This document shows positions 47,665-59,340 of a stretch of DNA of 64,000 nucleotides, in pieces. The translations under genes and the position numbers were made by a program. The stretch spans positions 48,752,572 through 48,816,571 of the forward strand of contig NC_060059.1 of the NCBI RefSeq assembly GCF_020283565.1, in the 5' to 3' direction. Each line of letters starts with the position of its first letter. The stretch's first letter is position 1. The notes beneath the pieces were generated by a model. That model was not told the DNA's origin. It ran no database searches and was given only the letters and a program-made list of their open reading frames with translations. The DNA comes from Trifolium pratense. Its lineage: Eukaryota; Streptophyta; Magnoliopsida; Fabales; Fabaceae.

Positions 47665-49524
47665 AACAAGGTAACTGAGAAATCAAATTCAAGTCAGCAA
47701 GTGATTGACTGTGAAATTGATGTAGAAACTTGTTCAACAAGTAGTCATCATGATCATTCAAATGATGCACAAGTTCATGCACCTGATGATGCTAGTAATG
47801 CCAGCAATCCCCTCAGTGAAGAAATGGATCTAATTGTATCTGATTCAGAAGAAGAGGGAAACAATGAGGTAAATGAACTAAGAAAAAGATTTTCAAGGAA
47901 ACCTGGTTATTTGAATGACTATGAGGTTGGAGATTATGAAACAGGAGAAAGTAGTGACAGTCAAGCCTTTTTTAGCCCTAGTGAAGATCCAATAACATAC
48001 AATGATGCAGCTAAACATGATGTATGGAAAAAGGCTATGGACACAGAAATAGCAGCAATTGAAAGCAATGACACCTGGGAACTAACACATTTACCTGCTG
48101 GAGCAAAGAAAATTGGTGTTAAATGGATTTACAAGACTAAGTACAATGAGGAAGGAAAAATTGAGAAGCATAAAGCTAGATTAGTTGCAAAAGGGTATTC
48201 TCAGCAGCATGGCATTGATTACAATGAAGTATTTGCACCTGTGGCCAGATGGGACACCATAAGGACAATACTAGCTATAGCTGCAACAAACCACTGGTAT
48301 GTGTTTCAGCTTGATGTGAAAAGTGCCTTTTTACATGGTGAATTAGATGAAACTGTATATGTGGAGCAACCATTAGGCTATCAGAAGAAAGAAAAGGAGA
48401 TGGTGTATAGACTGAAGAAGTCTCTCTATGGTCTGAAGCAGGCTCCAAGAGCTTGGTATAGCAAGATTGAAGCCTACTTCTGCAGAGAAGGTTTTGTCAA
48501 GTGTACTCATGAACACACATTGTTTGTAAAGAAAGAATCAGATGGGAGAATCATTATTGTGAGCTTGTATGTAGATGATCTCATCTTTACAGGCAATGAT
48601 CAAACCCTATTTGATAAATTCAAAACATCAATGGAAAGAAACTTTGCTATGACTGACTTGGGCAAGATGAGATACTTCCTTGGGATTGAAGTAAAACAGA
48701 CAAAAGAAGGGATCTTCATGTTTCAACAGAAGTATGCTTGTGAGGTTCTAAAAAGGTTCAATATGGAAAGCTGCAATAGTGTATGCAACCCTATTGTGCC
48801 TGGAAACAAATTGAAGAAGGATGAAGATGGAATAGCTTGTGACTCAACCAGTTATAAACAAATGGTAGGTTGTCTGATGTATCTGCTTGCCACTAGACCT
48901 GATTTAGCATTTTCAGTTTGTTTAGTAGCTAGATTTATGGAGAGGCCTACAGAACTTCATGTTGCAGCAGTGAAAAGAATACTTAGGTATGTGAAAGGGA
49001 CTGTGAGCTATGGTTTGTGGTTTGAAAAGGGACAGAATGATGAGCTGGTTGGGTGGTCAGATTCAGATTATGCTGGAGACCTTGATGAAAGAAAGAGTAC
49101 ATCAGGGTATGTGTTCATGATTGGTTCAAAAGCTGTGTCCTGGTGTTCCAAAAAGCAGCCAATTGTGACCCTGTCAACAACTGAAGCTGAATTCATAGCA
49201 GCAGCCAATTGTGCTTATCAAGCCATTTGGTTGAGTAGAATACTTGATCACATCAGTAGCAGGAAAAAGGATTGTATTACAGTGTATTGTGACAACAGCT
49301 CCACAATCAAATTGTTAAAGAATCCAGTGATGCATGGAAGGAGTAAACATATTGATGTTAGGTTTCATTTTCTCAGAGATTTAACCAAAGATGAAAAGGT
49401 ACAGCTGCTACATTGCTCATCCTTTGAGCAAATTGCAGATATTATGACCAAGGCATTATCTCTTGAGAGTTTTTGCAAGTTCAGAGATATGCTTGGATTG
49501 TGTAAGCTTGAAGATATAAACTGA
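47665..49524 (+). pseudogene. RT-RNase H part of the split copia element
   Basis: Directly after the nested element and its target duplication, the frame of the interrupted integrase resumes. The linker is rich in Asp, Glu and Ser. RT begins near WKKAMDTEI, with YVDDLIFTGND near 48569 and RNase H WSDSDYAGDLDERKSTSG near 49050. It ends at TGA 49522-49524, 32 bp before the 3' LTR. The frame is open throughout, so this half decayed little after the interruption. Confidence 0.9.
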
Positions 49525-49556
49525 AGTCTTGACATGGTTCAGTTTAGGAGAGGCAA

Positions 49557-49803
49557 TGTTAGATGTATTGATCAAATATAAGCTAGTTAGATGCAATGCT
49601 CATGAGCAAGCTTGCCAAGCCTATGAGCCAGGCCTGCTGTCAAGGCACGCGCGTGTTTGCAGCTGAAGCTTAAGGCGCAAGTTAGCTTAGTTTAAGGTTG
49701 TTAAAGTTTGTTAAGTTGTTGTAACTAACTTGTATCTTGTACATGGGCTATATAAGGCCTTGCTATGATCAATGAAAGTCAAGAAGTACCATTTGCCTTA
49801 TCA
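49557..49803 (+). repeat. 3' LTR of the split copia element
   Basis: The 247-bp copy of 33892-34138, preceded by the purine-rich TTAGGAGAGGCAA and followed by TAACT. Confidence 0.93.
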
Positions 49804-50678
49804 TAACTTACTTCGTATTCTAAAATTTTGTGAAAATTATAAGCTGCAGTTTTTAAAATTTTCACAAAATATTTTTGTAGAAGTTAAAAATCTCCGCTAA
49901 ATGGCTCTAAGAGTTGCCATTTTGAATTAAATCAAGAAATATGTTTAGAGTCTTTTAATAGAATGACTGGATTTCATGCACACTTGTTAAAAAAAAAATT
50001 AACATTAATTTTAAAAAATTAAATTAGAAAAAAATTTCATAAGTTGAAAGTACCTAAATGTCCACAAAAATTGCATTGCTAGATAAAGAAAGAGAACCTC
50101 TAGTTTTATCAAATGGATCTCAATTACCTCAATGAATTAGTCTCTGCAGTTGCGCGCGGAGAATACCTTTAATTTTAAAAAAATAATAATAAATAAAAAT
50201 AAAAAGAGAGAAAAAGAGAGAACCCTCTAGTTGGAATGTTTGGTAGTGAAGAAAGAGATAAATTAGTGCCTTGTGTCGTTTTCCCAATACATTACTGGAT
50301 ACCCTTATTATAGAAGGTATGGTTTTGTCTCCTTCATGCCTTAAAGAAAGATTTTCATGTCTTCTTGGAGTGACTCAATGACCTATTTTAACTATTTACA
50401 CTAAAATGTCGTATTCGTTCGTTGTACCATTCGAAGTCTCCAAATTAATTTATAATAATAAAATATGTTTGACCAAAACCTTTAGAAAATACTACAAATA
50501 ACTGGGGGAATGGGAACAACAAAAACTACAAAAGCCATATTTTCCCCATGCCAACGATGCGTGGTTCATTTTGGTACGTAGGAAATTGTCTAAATAGGAC
50601 AAAACTAAGGTAGTGTGGTATATTTCAATTATTTTTTATTTATTATTGTATGCATATGTAAAATAGTTTTCAACTATC
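49804..50678. other. Intergenic region between the nested LTR elements and the CACTA element
   Basis: AT-rich sequence with no credible gene or repeat signature recognised. The last three bases (ATC) are the CACTA target duplication. Confidence 0.5.
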
Positions 50679-51324
50679 CACTACAAGAAAATACGGGATT
50701 TGCTACGACGGCCTTTGTAGCTAATCCGTAGCTAATCTCTAGTAAAACAGAGTTAGCTACAGATTTGTTGTGAATTAGCTGTCGTACAGGGCGTAGCATG
50801 GATTGGGTGGCAAATCACCTATCAAAAAATTTCCTAGCTAATTTGCAACTAATATATTGAATATCCTAGCTAGTTCCCAATTAATGCCTAGTTAAATAAT
50901 GTTCAAACGTTTATGTTTCCTAACTAAATCGCTAGGATATTTCACAACAATTTCGCAATAAATCTCTAGCTACACATTGCTAGCGATTTCGCAGCCAAAT
51001 CCAAGCTTTTAAAAAAAATATATATAATTATAAAATGCTGATTATGAATTCATGCCCAAAATTAAAGCTACTTATAAATTATTTATCATCTATTAAAAAA
51101 TCGAAATAAGCCTAATTAAATGAACATGATTTACAACTACAAGACTAAATTTTAAGCATAACAAAGTAACTAAACACATGTTAGCATTATATAAGTAATC
51201 AAGTATATCTTCCAACTTTGTCAAAACTAAAAAACCTAAAGAAAATGAAGACATAATATTCTCAACTTTACAAATGAAATCAAAGTACAAAAACCTTTAA
51301 AAGCTTTTATTAGCAAAACTGTAC

Positions 51325-51478
51325 CTAGAACCATAGCTCCATCATTTGGTCTTTCATATCCCTCTCCTTCCTTCAAGATCTTCTTAAGGACCTTCCTATC
51401 CTTAGTAATGTCAGATACAATCCTCCACGAGACTAACCCAAGATCCATTTGGAGCGAAGCATTGAGAGGCACAACACC
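51325..51478 (-). pseudogene. Captured FKBP-type peptidyl-prolyl isomerase exon (ROF1/FKBP62-like)
   Basis: The minus strand reads LVSWRIVSDITKDRKVLKKI and continues ILKEGEGYERPNDGAMV. This is the linker between FK506-binding domains in large plant FKBPs (ROF1/ROF2 type). A GT donor follows (51323-51324). Only about 50 residues remain, with no catalytic domain. The exon lies inside the CACTA element and is out of its normal gene context. Confidence 0.7.
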
Positions 51479-51712
51479 AAAAATAAAATTCAAAGGTACT
51501 AGTTGGTGAGGCACTAGTAGGATCATCAAAAATAAAAAAAAGAATAGCTTCATCAAAGATTCGAAAACAAAAAAAAGCAGTTTGGTAGAATAAAAGATTC
51601 CTACTTCTACACATAAATCTCAAACTGATTTGGTAAAAGCAAACTGAATAATTTTCATTTCTAGCTTTGAATCAGTACCTGTTATAAAAGCTTTTTGCAA
51701 CTGTCCACAATG

Positions 51713-51917
51713 TTAGATTATTTTAGCTTTTTGTGGCATCAAGAAGCTGACAATGAAAGCCCAAGGCATGGAAACTGCAAGGCCAATAACAGAAGAAACT
51801 AAAAAATCTGGAAGAACAACAGGGGCAAAAGTTGCTACCAAACCAATCACTAATATCTTAGACACTCCCACTAATACACTCTCAGCAACATGCTTAGCTA
51901 GATTTGCAATTAAAATG
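51713..51917 (-). pseudogene. Exon-like piece coding a hydrophobic C-terminus, origin unknown
   Basis: After an AG at 51918-51919 the minus strand is open for 67 codons to a TAA. It includes ILVIGLVATFAPVVLPDFLV and SMPWAFIVSFLMP, two likely membrane segments. It behaves like the last coding exon of a membrane protein. I do not recognise the family. Confidence 0.4.
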
Positions 51918-52612
51918 CTTTGACATCAATAAATACATGAATTTAGAAGCTCATAATCTCATGATAACTTACAGCTTGAAAACTTAGAGCAAATAATTAT
52001 AAGGTAAGAATGTATGCCCTGATCCAACAGTTACTCCCATACACAACTGCATTAAGGCTAGGGAAAAAAAAAGTGTTAGATTCAATGATGCAGGGAAGAA
52101 TAAGTTAAATTATTTGGTAGATTGAATTACACAAGTTATTGATGCATCACTTTCAATTTGTCCATTTACAGTTTCTTCAATTCATCCAAAAGCAAAGTAG
52201 TCTCAGAGATGCTAAGTATAAGCAAAATATAAGCATATAAAAAGAGATGCTACACGGTCTAAAAAATTCAGACAACAAAACCACTCACAAGTCCCATAAT
52301 TTTATACTTTTTTTTGTAAAAAATAAACTGAATAGAGTAAAAGAAAGAAAAATAAAAAAGAAATTTGTCTATTTGCCATGGATCTATCAATACTAAATGA
52401 ACACTTGGAGAACTGGCTAAGATGTTCATAAGAAATTTGTCTATCTGCCATGGATCTATAAAGCTGGATGATTTAGGAAACGTTCTCTCTATACTTGTCT
52501 AATAAAATTTTTGAACTCTATCTTCTTGGAAGCATCGTAGAAAGCAATGAAGTTTGGTATAATGATATCAACATATAAATACTTATATTAAATAGAAAGA
52601 ATTCAAACTTAC

Positions 52613-52751
52613 AAACATAAATGATTGTATATCCATAGTCTAGGGACACAATTGTTTCATCATTCACTTTAGTAAGAGTTCCTAAAGAGTAAATTAAAGG
52701 AGACGGTTGATTGCTTGTAATTTTGCTTCTCTCAGTTGCTGCTTGCCAACC
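52613..52751 (-). pseudogene. Exon-like piece with canonical splice sites, origin unknown
   Basis: The minus strand shows an acceptor CAG before 52751 and a donor GTAAGT after 52613. Between them are 139 open bases starting GWQAATERSKITSNQPSPL. Whether it derives from the same source gene as a neighbouring piece is unknown. Confidence 0.35.
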
Positions 52752-53331
52752 CTGAAGAGAAATAAATTAATCAATCTAACAGGCACCGTACACTACTCAT
52801 TACAATCCATCAAATATAAATAATCTCTTCAAAGTAAGTATAGCTATGAAGTAGTTTGCAATGAAGACTTGACTGAAGAAGTGCTATTTAGAACGCTGAA
52901 AATTATACATTGGATAGCTATCTATGTACTGTCATAAGTCATAACTACATAAGTATATTCATACTAAGGCATGCATACCTCTAAGCTATGTAAGACTTTC
53001 GTCTAACTTTCAATTCATTTTTTATCAGAAGACATACCTGCTAAGGTTTATATGAATAATCTAGGAAAAAAGAAGTTGCATTTGTTAACTTACTAAATCA
53101 TATCACAAATCACCTACACTAGAAAAAAGGCGATCATTATGAACACACATAAAGATAGTGGCAATCAATATACAGAAGGATTATTGTCTTAACACAAAGT
53201 TTTTCTGTAAGAATAAGAATTATCATCTAAATACATGCCACTGCAAATGTGAATTATAGAATCAATCCAATAAGTATAATCTGATTCTATCGCATACAGT
53301 AAAGTGAATTTGGTAAACAAATTCAGTAACC

Positions 53332-53411
53332 TGAATTCAATTTTTGCAAAACCTAATGAATTCAATTTTTGCAAAACGTAATTGGTGAACAAATTCAGTA
53401 ACCGAAATTCA
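53332..53411. repeat. Direct repeat inside the CACTA element, copy 1
   Basis: About 78 bp around GAATTCAATTTTTGCAAAAC, repeated at 54277-54354. The copies sit on either side of the NDUFA12 exons. Confidence 0.75.
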
Positions 53412-53658
53412 AAATCGTGAGTATTTACTCATCATTCTCTCAAAATCCACTATCTCAATTTACATTTCCTCCCTTCCCCCCAAAGCCCTCTTCCCCTTCT
53501 CTACTCCAAACTCCCAATCAGAGCCTAAAAATTCTTATCATTTCGTTATAACGCCATTACCAAAAACAAAACTTAACTCATTATCGTCATTATCATGTTC
53601 CTACGTGAATACATACGCACAGAGTAAAATGGCAAAACAAAACAAAAAATGGACTTAC

Positions 53659-54120
53659 AATAGATTTCCATCAGGAAGGCATCTCCTGAAAATTCAAAAA
53701 AAAAATCGAAAAAGAATAATCAGCAAATCAAAATCAAGGAACCTAAATAATTATATCTGAAATTTCTCCCAATAATGCACACAAAATTTGCATCAATTAA
53801 ACCGAAAAATTGAAATCAACAAGGAGCTGTAAAATCAAATCAAAGTTTCATTTCAACTACTAACAAAATTCAAATTTCCAGATAAATAAGAAGAATATAA
53901 TAATAGTAAAATAAACACATTCATGAGCTGAATAATCATCATTATGGATAAATAATCCCTAAAATTAAAGGTACTACGATTTGTGAAATTGAATAATTGA
54001 AAAGAGAAATTGTAAAGGAAAAGGAACAAACAGGTATCCTTCATTCTTGAGGTGTCTGAAGAAGCCGCCGAGACCTTTCTCCTTAACTCCATCTATGATG
54101 CTCTTCACCACCGACGCCAT
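53659..54120 (-). pseudogene. NDUFA12: Captured 5' part of complex I subunit NDUFA12 (B17.2), two exons
   Basis: The minus strand starts ATG at 54120. Exon 1 (54120-54032) encodes MASVVKSIIDGVKEKGLGGF and continues to EGY. A GT-AG intron follows, then a 27-bp exon 2 (53685-53659) encoding RCLPDGNLL in the correct phase, then a GTAAGT donor. This matches the N-terminus of the NADH dehydrogenase 1 alpha subcomplex subunit 12, an accessory subunit of mitochondrial complex I. The remaining exons (about three quarters of the protein) were not found. Splice sites and start codon are preserved and the upstream flank may include the donor promoter, but the gene is truncated inside a CACTA element. 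Confidence 0.8.
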
Positions 54121-54276
54121 GATTTCACTACCACGTTCTGTTCTCTCGATTTCGTTCGTTTGTATCTAAGGCTGCGTTTGGCAATGTAATACCGAAGGGG
54201 AGTCAAAAATAATTTCTCACAAATTTCATTTCGCTAATTGAATTCAATTTGTGCAAAACCTAAATTAGAGTAATCC

Positions 54277-54354
54277 TAAATTCAATTTTTGCAAAACCTA
54301 ATGAATTCAATTTTTGCAAAACGTAATTGGTGAACAAATTCAGTAACCGAAATT
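54277..54354. repeat. Direct repeat inside the CACTA element, copy 2
   Basis: Partner of 53332-53411, located upstream of the captured NDUFA12 start codon. Confidence 0.75.
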
Positions 54355-55874
54355 CAAATCAAATCCAAAGCACAATTAGTGAAAAGGAACTAAATTAGAG
54401 TGTTGAAATTTAAGTTACACTGCAATCGGAGAAGAAACAGAAGACATCATCAAATTTCAACGAAGAATAGCAACCGCAGCGAGATGTATTGAGGAGAGTG
54501 AGATCGAAGCGAGATCGTGAACGGAGCAAGACCAGAGCGGAGGAAGATCGTGAACGAGCGAGATCGAGAGCGGTTTCGCCGTAGAGTAAAAGCGGTGGCG
54601 TGTTCTTACCTCTGAGATAGATAATAATAAAGCATTAAAATATAAATAAATAAATAAATAAGAATAGTAATAATTTGTTAAAAAAATAATATAAAATTAA
54701 TTTTAGTCAATTGGTGGCTAATATACTTGAAATTAACTAGTAAAACATTTTGTAGCAAACTTTTGGTAGCAAATCACGTATTTTCTTGTAGTGATCGATT
54801 TATAGATTTTGTTTTTTTAATCGAAGAGCATTTAGATATGAAGGGATAAAACAAACTTGACTTTTATATGTTGTTTATGTCTCCTTATATATTAGATAAA
54901 AAATTATATAGAAAAATTGGGGAGGGGTGGTGGACATAAACCTAGCTAGCTCAAAGCGTCAATACAAAAGCGTATGACAATTTAAAGATAATCAACTTCT
55001 AGTTAAACCTAACAGTCAAATTAATAGTTATATTTTGGTGAATGGACCAATCATTAACATGAAACTGTTCCAAAAATCAATAGCTCCTTGTAGCAGACAA
55101 CATCAAGCAAGATACTCTTTCGAGCCATATAGTCTAGCGTCAACGAGAGCAATGACGAAGGTATCATTGACAATCTAAAATCAAACTCGATTATTGATAT
55201 AGATATTCTGTGGCACACAACCAAGTGAGGTAACTAAAGACGAGCCTGAAGTTAACTTCAAGCCCGTCATTGGGTACAACGGGTGGAACCGGCGACAACA
55301 CGAAAGGGATCAACTAACCGACAACTTGTTGTGAACAACAAGTATAACAACCCTTTCGAGCATAACAATCCTAAGAAAGTCACCGCCTACCATTGAAAGA
55401 ACAACACAATAACCAAAATGGCGACAGTGGCGAACCAAAGCAACTCATGGCGTGAAGCATCAGAATTGAACCAAAGATGAATGGAGAAAACCAACACCAC
55501 CTTTGTAGACGATTCTAATATGCAAAACCAAACTGCAAATATCTTTGCACGAGACCTGTCGTCTGCAAACGATCCTTTTAAACCTTTCTTCTTAAATAAT
55601 CGTGCACCATATCCGCATAGAAATTAATTTACTTACACATTTCTTAGGTTTAATATTATTTTGTGGGGTCACCATGATATAGGGACTAATCTCCGGAACC
55701 TTTGGGTAAGTAAATTAAATTATATGAGAGATGAATTCTTCTCTGTCAACTAAATTTTTTGCATATGCAAGAGTCAGACAATCGAACTTCTGACCATATG
55801 CTTAATGTGTTATATAATACAATATATGTTCTTATCAACTGAGTTATGTTCGTGAAGACCGGTCACTACACTTT

Positions 55875-55970
55875 TTTTTTTTTGTCAATTAATCTAGTGG
55901 CTAGAATTTCCACCCTTAAGGTGGATAAGTGGGATGACCGGAGTTCAAACCCCGAACTAAATTCACGGGA
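55875..55970 (-). mobile_element. Short retroposon with tRNA-like motifs
   Basis: A T tract at the left implies a minus-strand A tail. Near-identical 11-bp repeats (CACTACACTTT/CACTGCACTTT) lie at 55864-55874 and 55971-55981. The body contains GGTTTGAACTCCGG and CTAGCCACTAG on the minus strand. That order is reversed relative to a normal A-box/B-box pair, so it may be a LINE tail rather than a true SINE. Confidence 0.5.
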
Positions 55971-56905
55971 CACTGCACTTTCTATTTTATCAACTCAGTG
56001 AATTTTAGATAATACTCCGTATTTTATTAAATTGTAGTGTTTTGGTAAACTGAAATCAACTACATAAAAAAAATCGATTCGTAATTTGGTAGATGATTGT
56101 CCATAATAATAATAATAATACTAGTAATATATATTCCATTTTCGATTTCTTTTACCTCAATTTTTCACCACAGAAGATAAAACGTTGAATACTACCAGCA
56201 AACAAACAATCTTGCAAACATATTTTATTCCGTTTAATAATTAAAATCTTTAAATTAGAGATCCACACACACACACACGACAGAAGGTTTGGTGATAAAA
56301 GTGTGCGCATGCATTGCACCTGAGGACGGAGAAGAGAATCCAATGTAATGACACAATTAATCAGACACGTGTGAAAATAACTCGCACCATTGGCTGTATT
56401 ATGTGGGGGTACACCCAATGACGGTGCATTTATTACACAATATCATTTTTATCTTTTTAATTTTATTTTTTTAACGACAAAATATTAATAATAATCGGTC
56501 ACTGCACAAGACCAACAGATGTCGGGATAAACGGAACTACAAAATAAAGACGCTGTATCCATCACAATTATAAATTGCTTTATAATATTAATAAAAAACT
56601 TGAAGTTATTTTTTTTAGTGTACAATCTTAGAAAAAAGATTTGGTTAAATAAATAAAGTTTGATCAATAATTGTTTTAATAAAATTCGAATTTGAGTTAT
56701 CCTAAACGATTTTAGTTAAACCTAAATCAACTTTTAAAAAATTGATTCCTAATTTAATAATATTTCTTTCTATTATACCTTTTATTATTACCACTTTCTT
56801 TTATTAATTCTTTGATTTGTCTTTTTCATATTATTAATATAGGATAATTTTGTAAAATAAATTATCATATATTTTCATAAAAAAATTAATTACAATTACT
56901 TAATG

Positions 56906-57259
56906 CTATGGTGGACCAGTTTAATAAGTGATTCACCGTGGACCAATGCTTAAATCATCAGAAATTTTAACGACTGTCAATTATATTTTTTAAAAATAAA
57001 AATTACGATTCTTCTCATTTTTATGGTTAAAAAACTGAAATTATTAGTCAATTCAGGACGAGTCACATGTTTATTATATGTCATTTTAATCAAATCGGTG
57101 TCAATTAAGTCATTATTTTAATCATAAAAATGAAAATAACCATTAAGGTATACTTTCTAACATCAACGTATATTATCGATAATATTTTAAATATTTTTTA
57201 ATACAGCAGGTCCACCATAGACCACTCGAAAAAGTAGTCCATATTAAAATTTACCATAG
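56906..57259. mobile_element. Probable MITE with CTATGGT termini
   Basis: Begins CTATGGTGGACC and ends ACCATAG. Internally GGTCCACCATAGACCACTCG near the right end mirrors the left terminus. AT-rich, about 354 bp, non-coding. Target duplication not established. Confidence 0.45.
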
Positions 57260-57559
57260 TTTAGAATATAGTAGTATCATAACCTTCTTGTTTTAGTATA
57301 GGAACCACCTTCTGGTTAATTTTTTTTTCATTTTAATTTTTTCAGCTAAACAAAGATACACCAACCATCGATTAGTCTAGATGGTTAGAGTCTTAGATCC
57401 TTTAAACAAATAGTTAGTGGTTTGATCGGTAATTTAACTTCTAACTTTTGCATGTGAAAAATATATATTTTAGAGGGATATATCCACCTTAGAGATTAGT
57501 CACCCTATAAAACAACGAAAAATTCATGCATATAACATAGTAATCTAAAAATATAACAT

Positions 57560-58568
57560 ATGGCGTAAGATAACCTGGCCGGTGAAGTGGAACAAAGTTT
57601 GTCATGATATGGAGGTTGGCGGATTGGGGGTACAAAGGGTTAGAGAATTCAATTTATCTCTTTTAGAGAAGTGAAGGTTGTTGGTTGAGCAAGAGGGGTT
57701 GTGGTATAAGGTTCTGGTTGCAAAATATGACGTTGAGGATGGGCCGTGGGCGGGTGAGGGATGGCGGGAGGAACACATCTAGTTGGTGGAAGGATGTGTG
57801 TGACGTTTTACAAGGGGTTGGTTTTTGGGCGGAGGTTCGATCTTAGCTTAAGTAGGAAGGTGGGTAATGAGGAAGGTACTTGATATTTTGAGAGCTAAAT
57901 GGTTAGGTGATGAACCTCTTAACATTAAACTTATTAGACTGTTTGAGTTATCCGTAGATAATATTATTTCGGTTGCAAATATGTATAAGATGGGGTGTGG
58001 AGTGGGGGAAGCAGGATGGAGATGGCGGCAATGTCTCTTTGTGTGGGAGGGGGAATTATATATGGAGTGTGTGCCGCTTTGGATTTTATTTTCTTGCAGC
58101 ACGGTACACCAAATTGGTGGAGGTGGTTGTCTGATCCTAATACAAGTTACTCGGTCATCAAAGCTTATCATTTATTAACTACTTAACTCTCATTGTTCCG
58201 TTAGTAGTGATTGCCCAGAATGACGTTACATGGAACAAAATTGCTCCCTTGAAAGTATTTATTTTTGCTTGGAGGTTATTAAATAATAGGCTTCTAACAA
58301 AAGATAATTTAATTCGTCGAGAAATGACTCATTTGGATTCAATATTATGTGCAAGTGGTTGTGGAGTCGCTGAAATTTCCAACCAATTTTTTTTTTTTTT
58401 TTGTTGCAATTTTCTCATTTTCTTTGGAAAAAAATTCTTCATTGGTTAGGTGTGTGTGGTCGATTATCAAATGTTGTTGATGACCACACTTCACAATTTT
58501 GTAATGCTTATGTTTTTCGTAGAGAAGTTTGATCAGGTTTACAAGTGGTTTGGTTGACTTGTTGGATT
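57560..58568 (+). pseudogene. Decayed LINE (L1-type) reverse transcriptase C-terminal region
   Basis: Words such as GGLGVQRVREFNLSLLEK, KYDVEDGPWAGEGWRE and NWWRWLSDPNTSYSVIKAYH occur in changing frames. The stretch WNKIAPLKVFIFAWRLLNNR continues to TKDNLIRRE and CASGCGVAE, which is the zf-RVT zinc-binding region that follows RT in plant non-LTR elements. Stops and frameshifts are frequent and the upstream endonuclease and RT core are missing. A T tract at 58387-58402 disrupts the zinc region. Confidence 0.8.
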
Positions 58569-59227
58569 TAGGCCCGGTTTTGGGCCAGGGCAAGCAGGGC
58601 CCGAGCCCAGGGCCTCCAAATTTTGGGGGCCTCAATATTTTTTCAGGCCCATCAAGTTAATAGTAGTCAAGTATTGGTTTTGCGAATTTATAACACAAAA
58701 TGAATGCTGTCCTAATGGTTGGCGTGCGAGTTCGGTTCCAAGATGGTGTGATTTCAACTCCCATCTAGTGCTTTTGTTTACTTTTATTTTGTTGTAATCC
58801 ATTTCTTTTCCTGATGCTTTTGTTTACTTTTATTTTGTTGTCATCCATTTCGTTTACATTCATTGTAATCCATTTATAATGAACATTTCATTAACTATTT
58901 TTAAAATTGTTTCCTCTTTTAACATGGTTAGTTTTTTCTAAAAAAAAATCACTTTATATAATTTATAAATAACTTCGCTACTTTATTTTTTTGAAAAAAA
59001 AACTACATTTTATTATTTCTTTGAAAATAAAGAATTAATTTATAAAATTAAGTTGCAATTTTTATTGTGAAATGACCTTATCTTTATGTTAGTTACACGG
59101 ATAAATGACTATTTTTGATGTTATTGATACTATTTATAATTTAAATAATTTTTTTTCATTTTATTTTTTATCAGGGGTCCATTTTTATTATTTGTCCTGG
59201 GCATCTAAAATCTCGGAACCGGCCCTG
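58569..59227. mobile_element. hAT-type MITE inserted in the LINE, 659 bp
   Basis: The right end reads GAACCGGCCCTG and the left TAGGCCCGGTTTTG, which are inverted relatives of the plant hAT terminus CAGGGCCGGTTC. A perfect 8-bp duplication GTTGGATT flanks it (58561-58568 and 59228-59235), the size expected for hAT. No transposase is present. The LINE coding trace resumes after it. Confidence 0.85.
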
Positions 59228-59340
59228 GTTGGATTCTCTAGAAGAAAGGAATCAATAGAATTTTTGTTCATAAAAAATCTTCAATGGAGACATTGTTTGA
59301 CAAGGTAAACAGACTATCATGATAGTGGTCGAAGTCTAAA
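59228..59340 (+). pseudogene. LINE remnant, 3' continuation
   Basis: After the MITE the sequence still resembles the typical LINE end (KKGINRIF, then FDKVNRLS). This shows that the MITE interrupted one continuous LINE fragment. Confidence 0.6.

Larger units (their letters stand above)
33892..49803 (+). mobile_element. Ty1-copia element with short LTRs, split by a nested element
   Basis: LTRs of 247 bp (33892-34138 and 49557-49803) start TGTTAGATG and end TTATCA. They are flanked by a perfect TAACT duplication (33887-33891 and 49804-49808). I noticed one difference between the LTRs (T at 34093, C at 49758). A primer-site-like TGGTATCAG follows the 5' LTR. The element would be about 4.7 kb without the 11.2-kb element nested at 36441-47659. 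The element carried a nearly intact gag-pol frame when it was interrupted. Confidence 0.95.
50679..54793. mobile_element. CACTA (En/Spm) element carrying host gene fragments, 4115 bp
   Basis: The left end CACTACAAGAAAATACG and the right end CGTATTTTCTTGTAGTG are perfect terminal inverted repeats of the CACTA type. The 3-bp ATC duplication flanks both ends (50676-50678 and 54794-54796). Subterminal repeats of TAGCTA/GTAGC type crowd the first 300 bp. No transposase frame is present, so the element is non-autonomous. The interior contains exon-like pieces on the minus strand, two recognisable as NDUFA12 and FKBP. The layout resembles gene-capturing CACTA elements such as the Tgm type described in soybean. 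Confidence 0.9.
54797..57559. other. Intergenic region between the CACTA element and the LINE fragment
   Basis: No gene is supported. It holds a tRNA-related retroposon (55875-55970), a short (CA)n run near 56267 and a probable MITE (56906-57259). A degenerate tRNA-like patch lies near 57370-57440. Confidence 0.5.

Noticed and set aside
53659..54120. NDUFA12 as a functional host gene
   Set aside because: Only the first 38 codons were found and they lie inside a CACTA element. The conserved central and C-terminal exons are missing from the following 3 kb.
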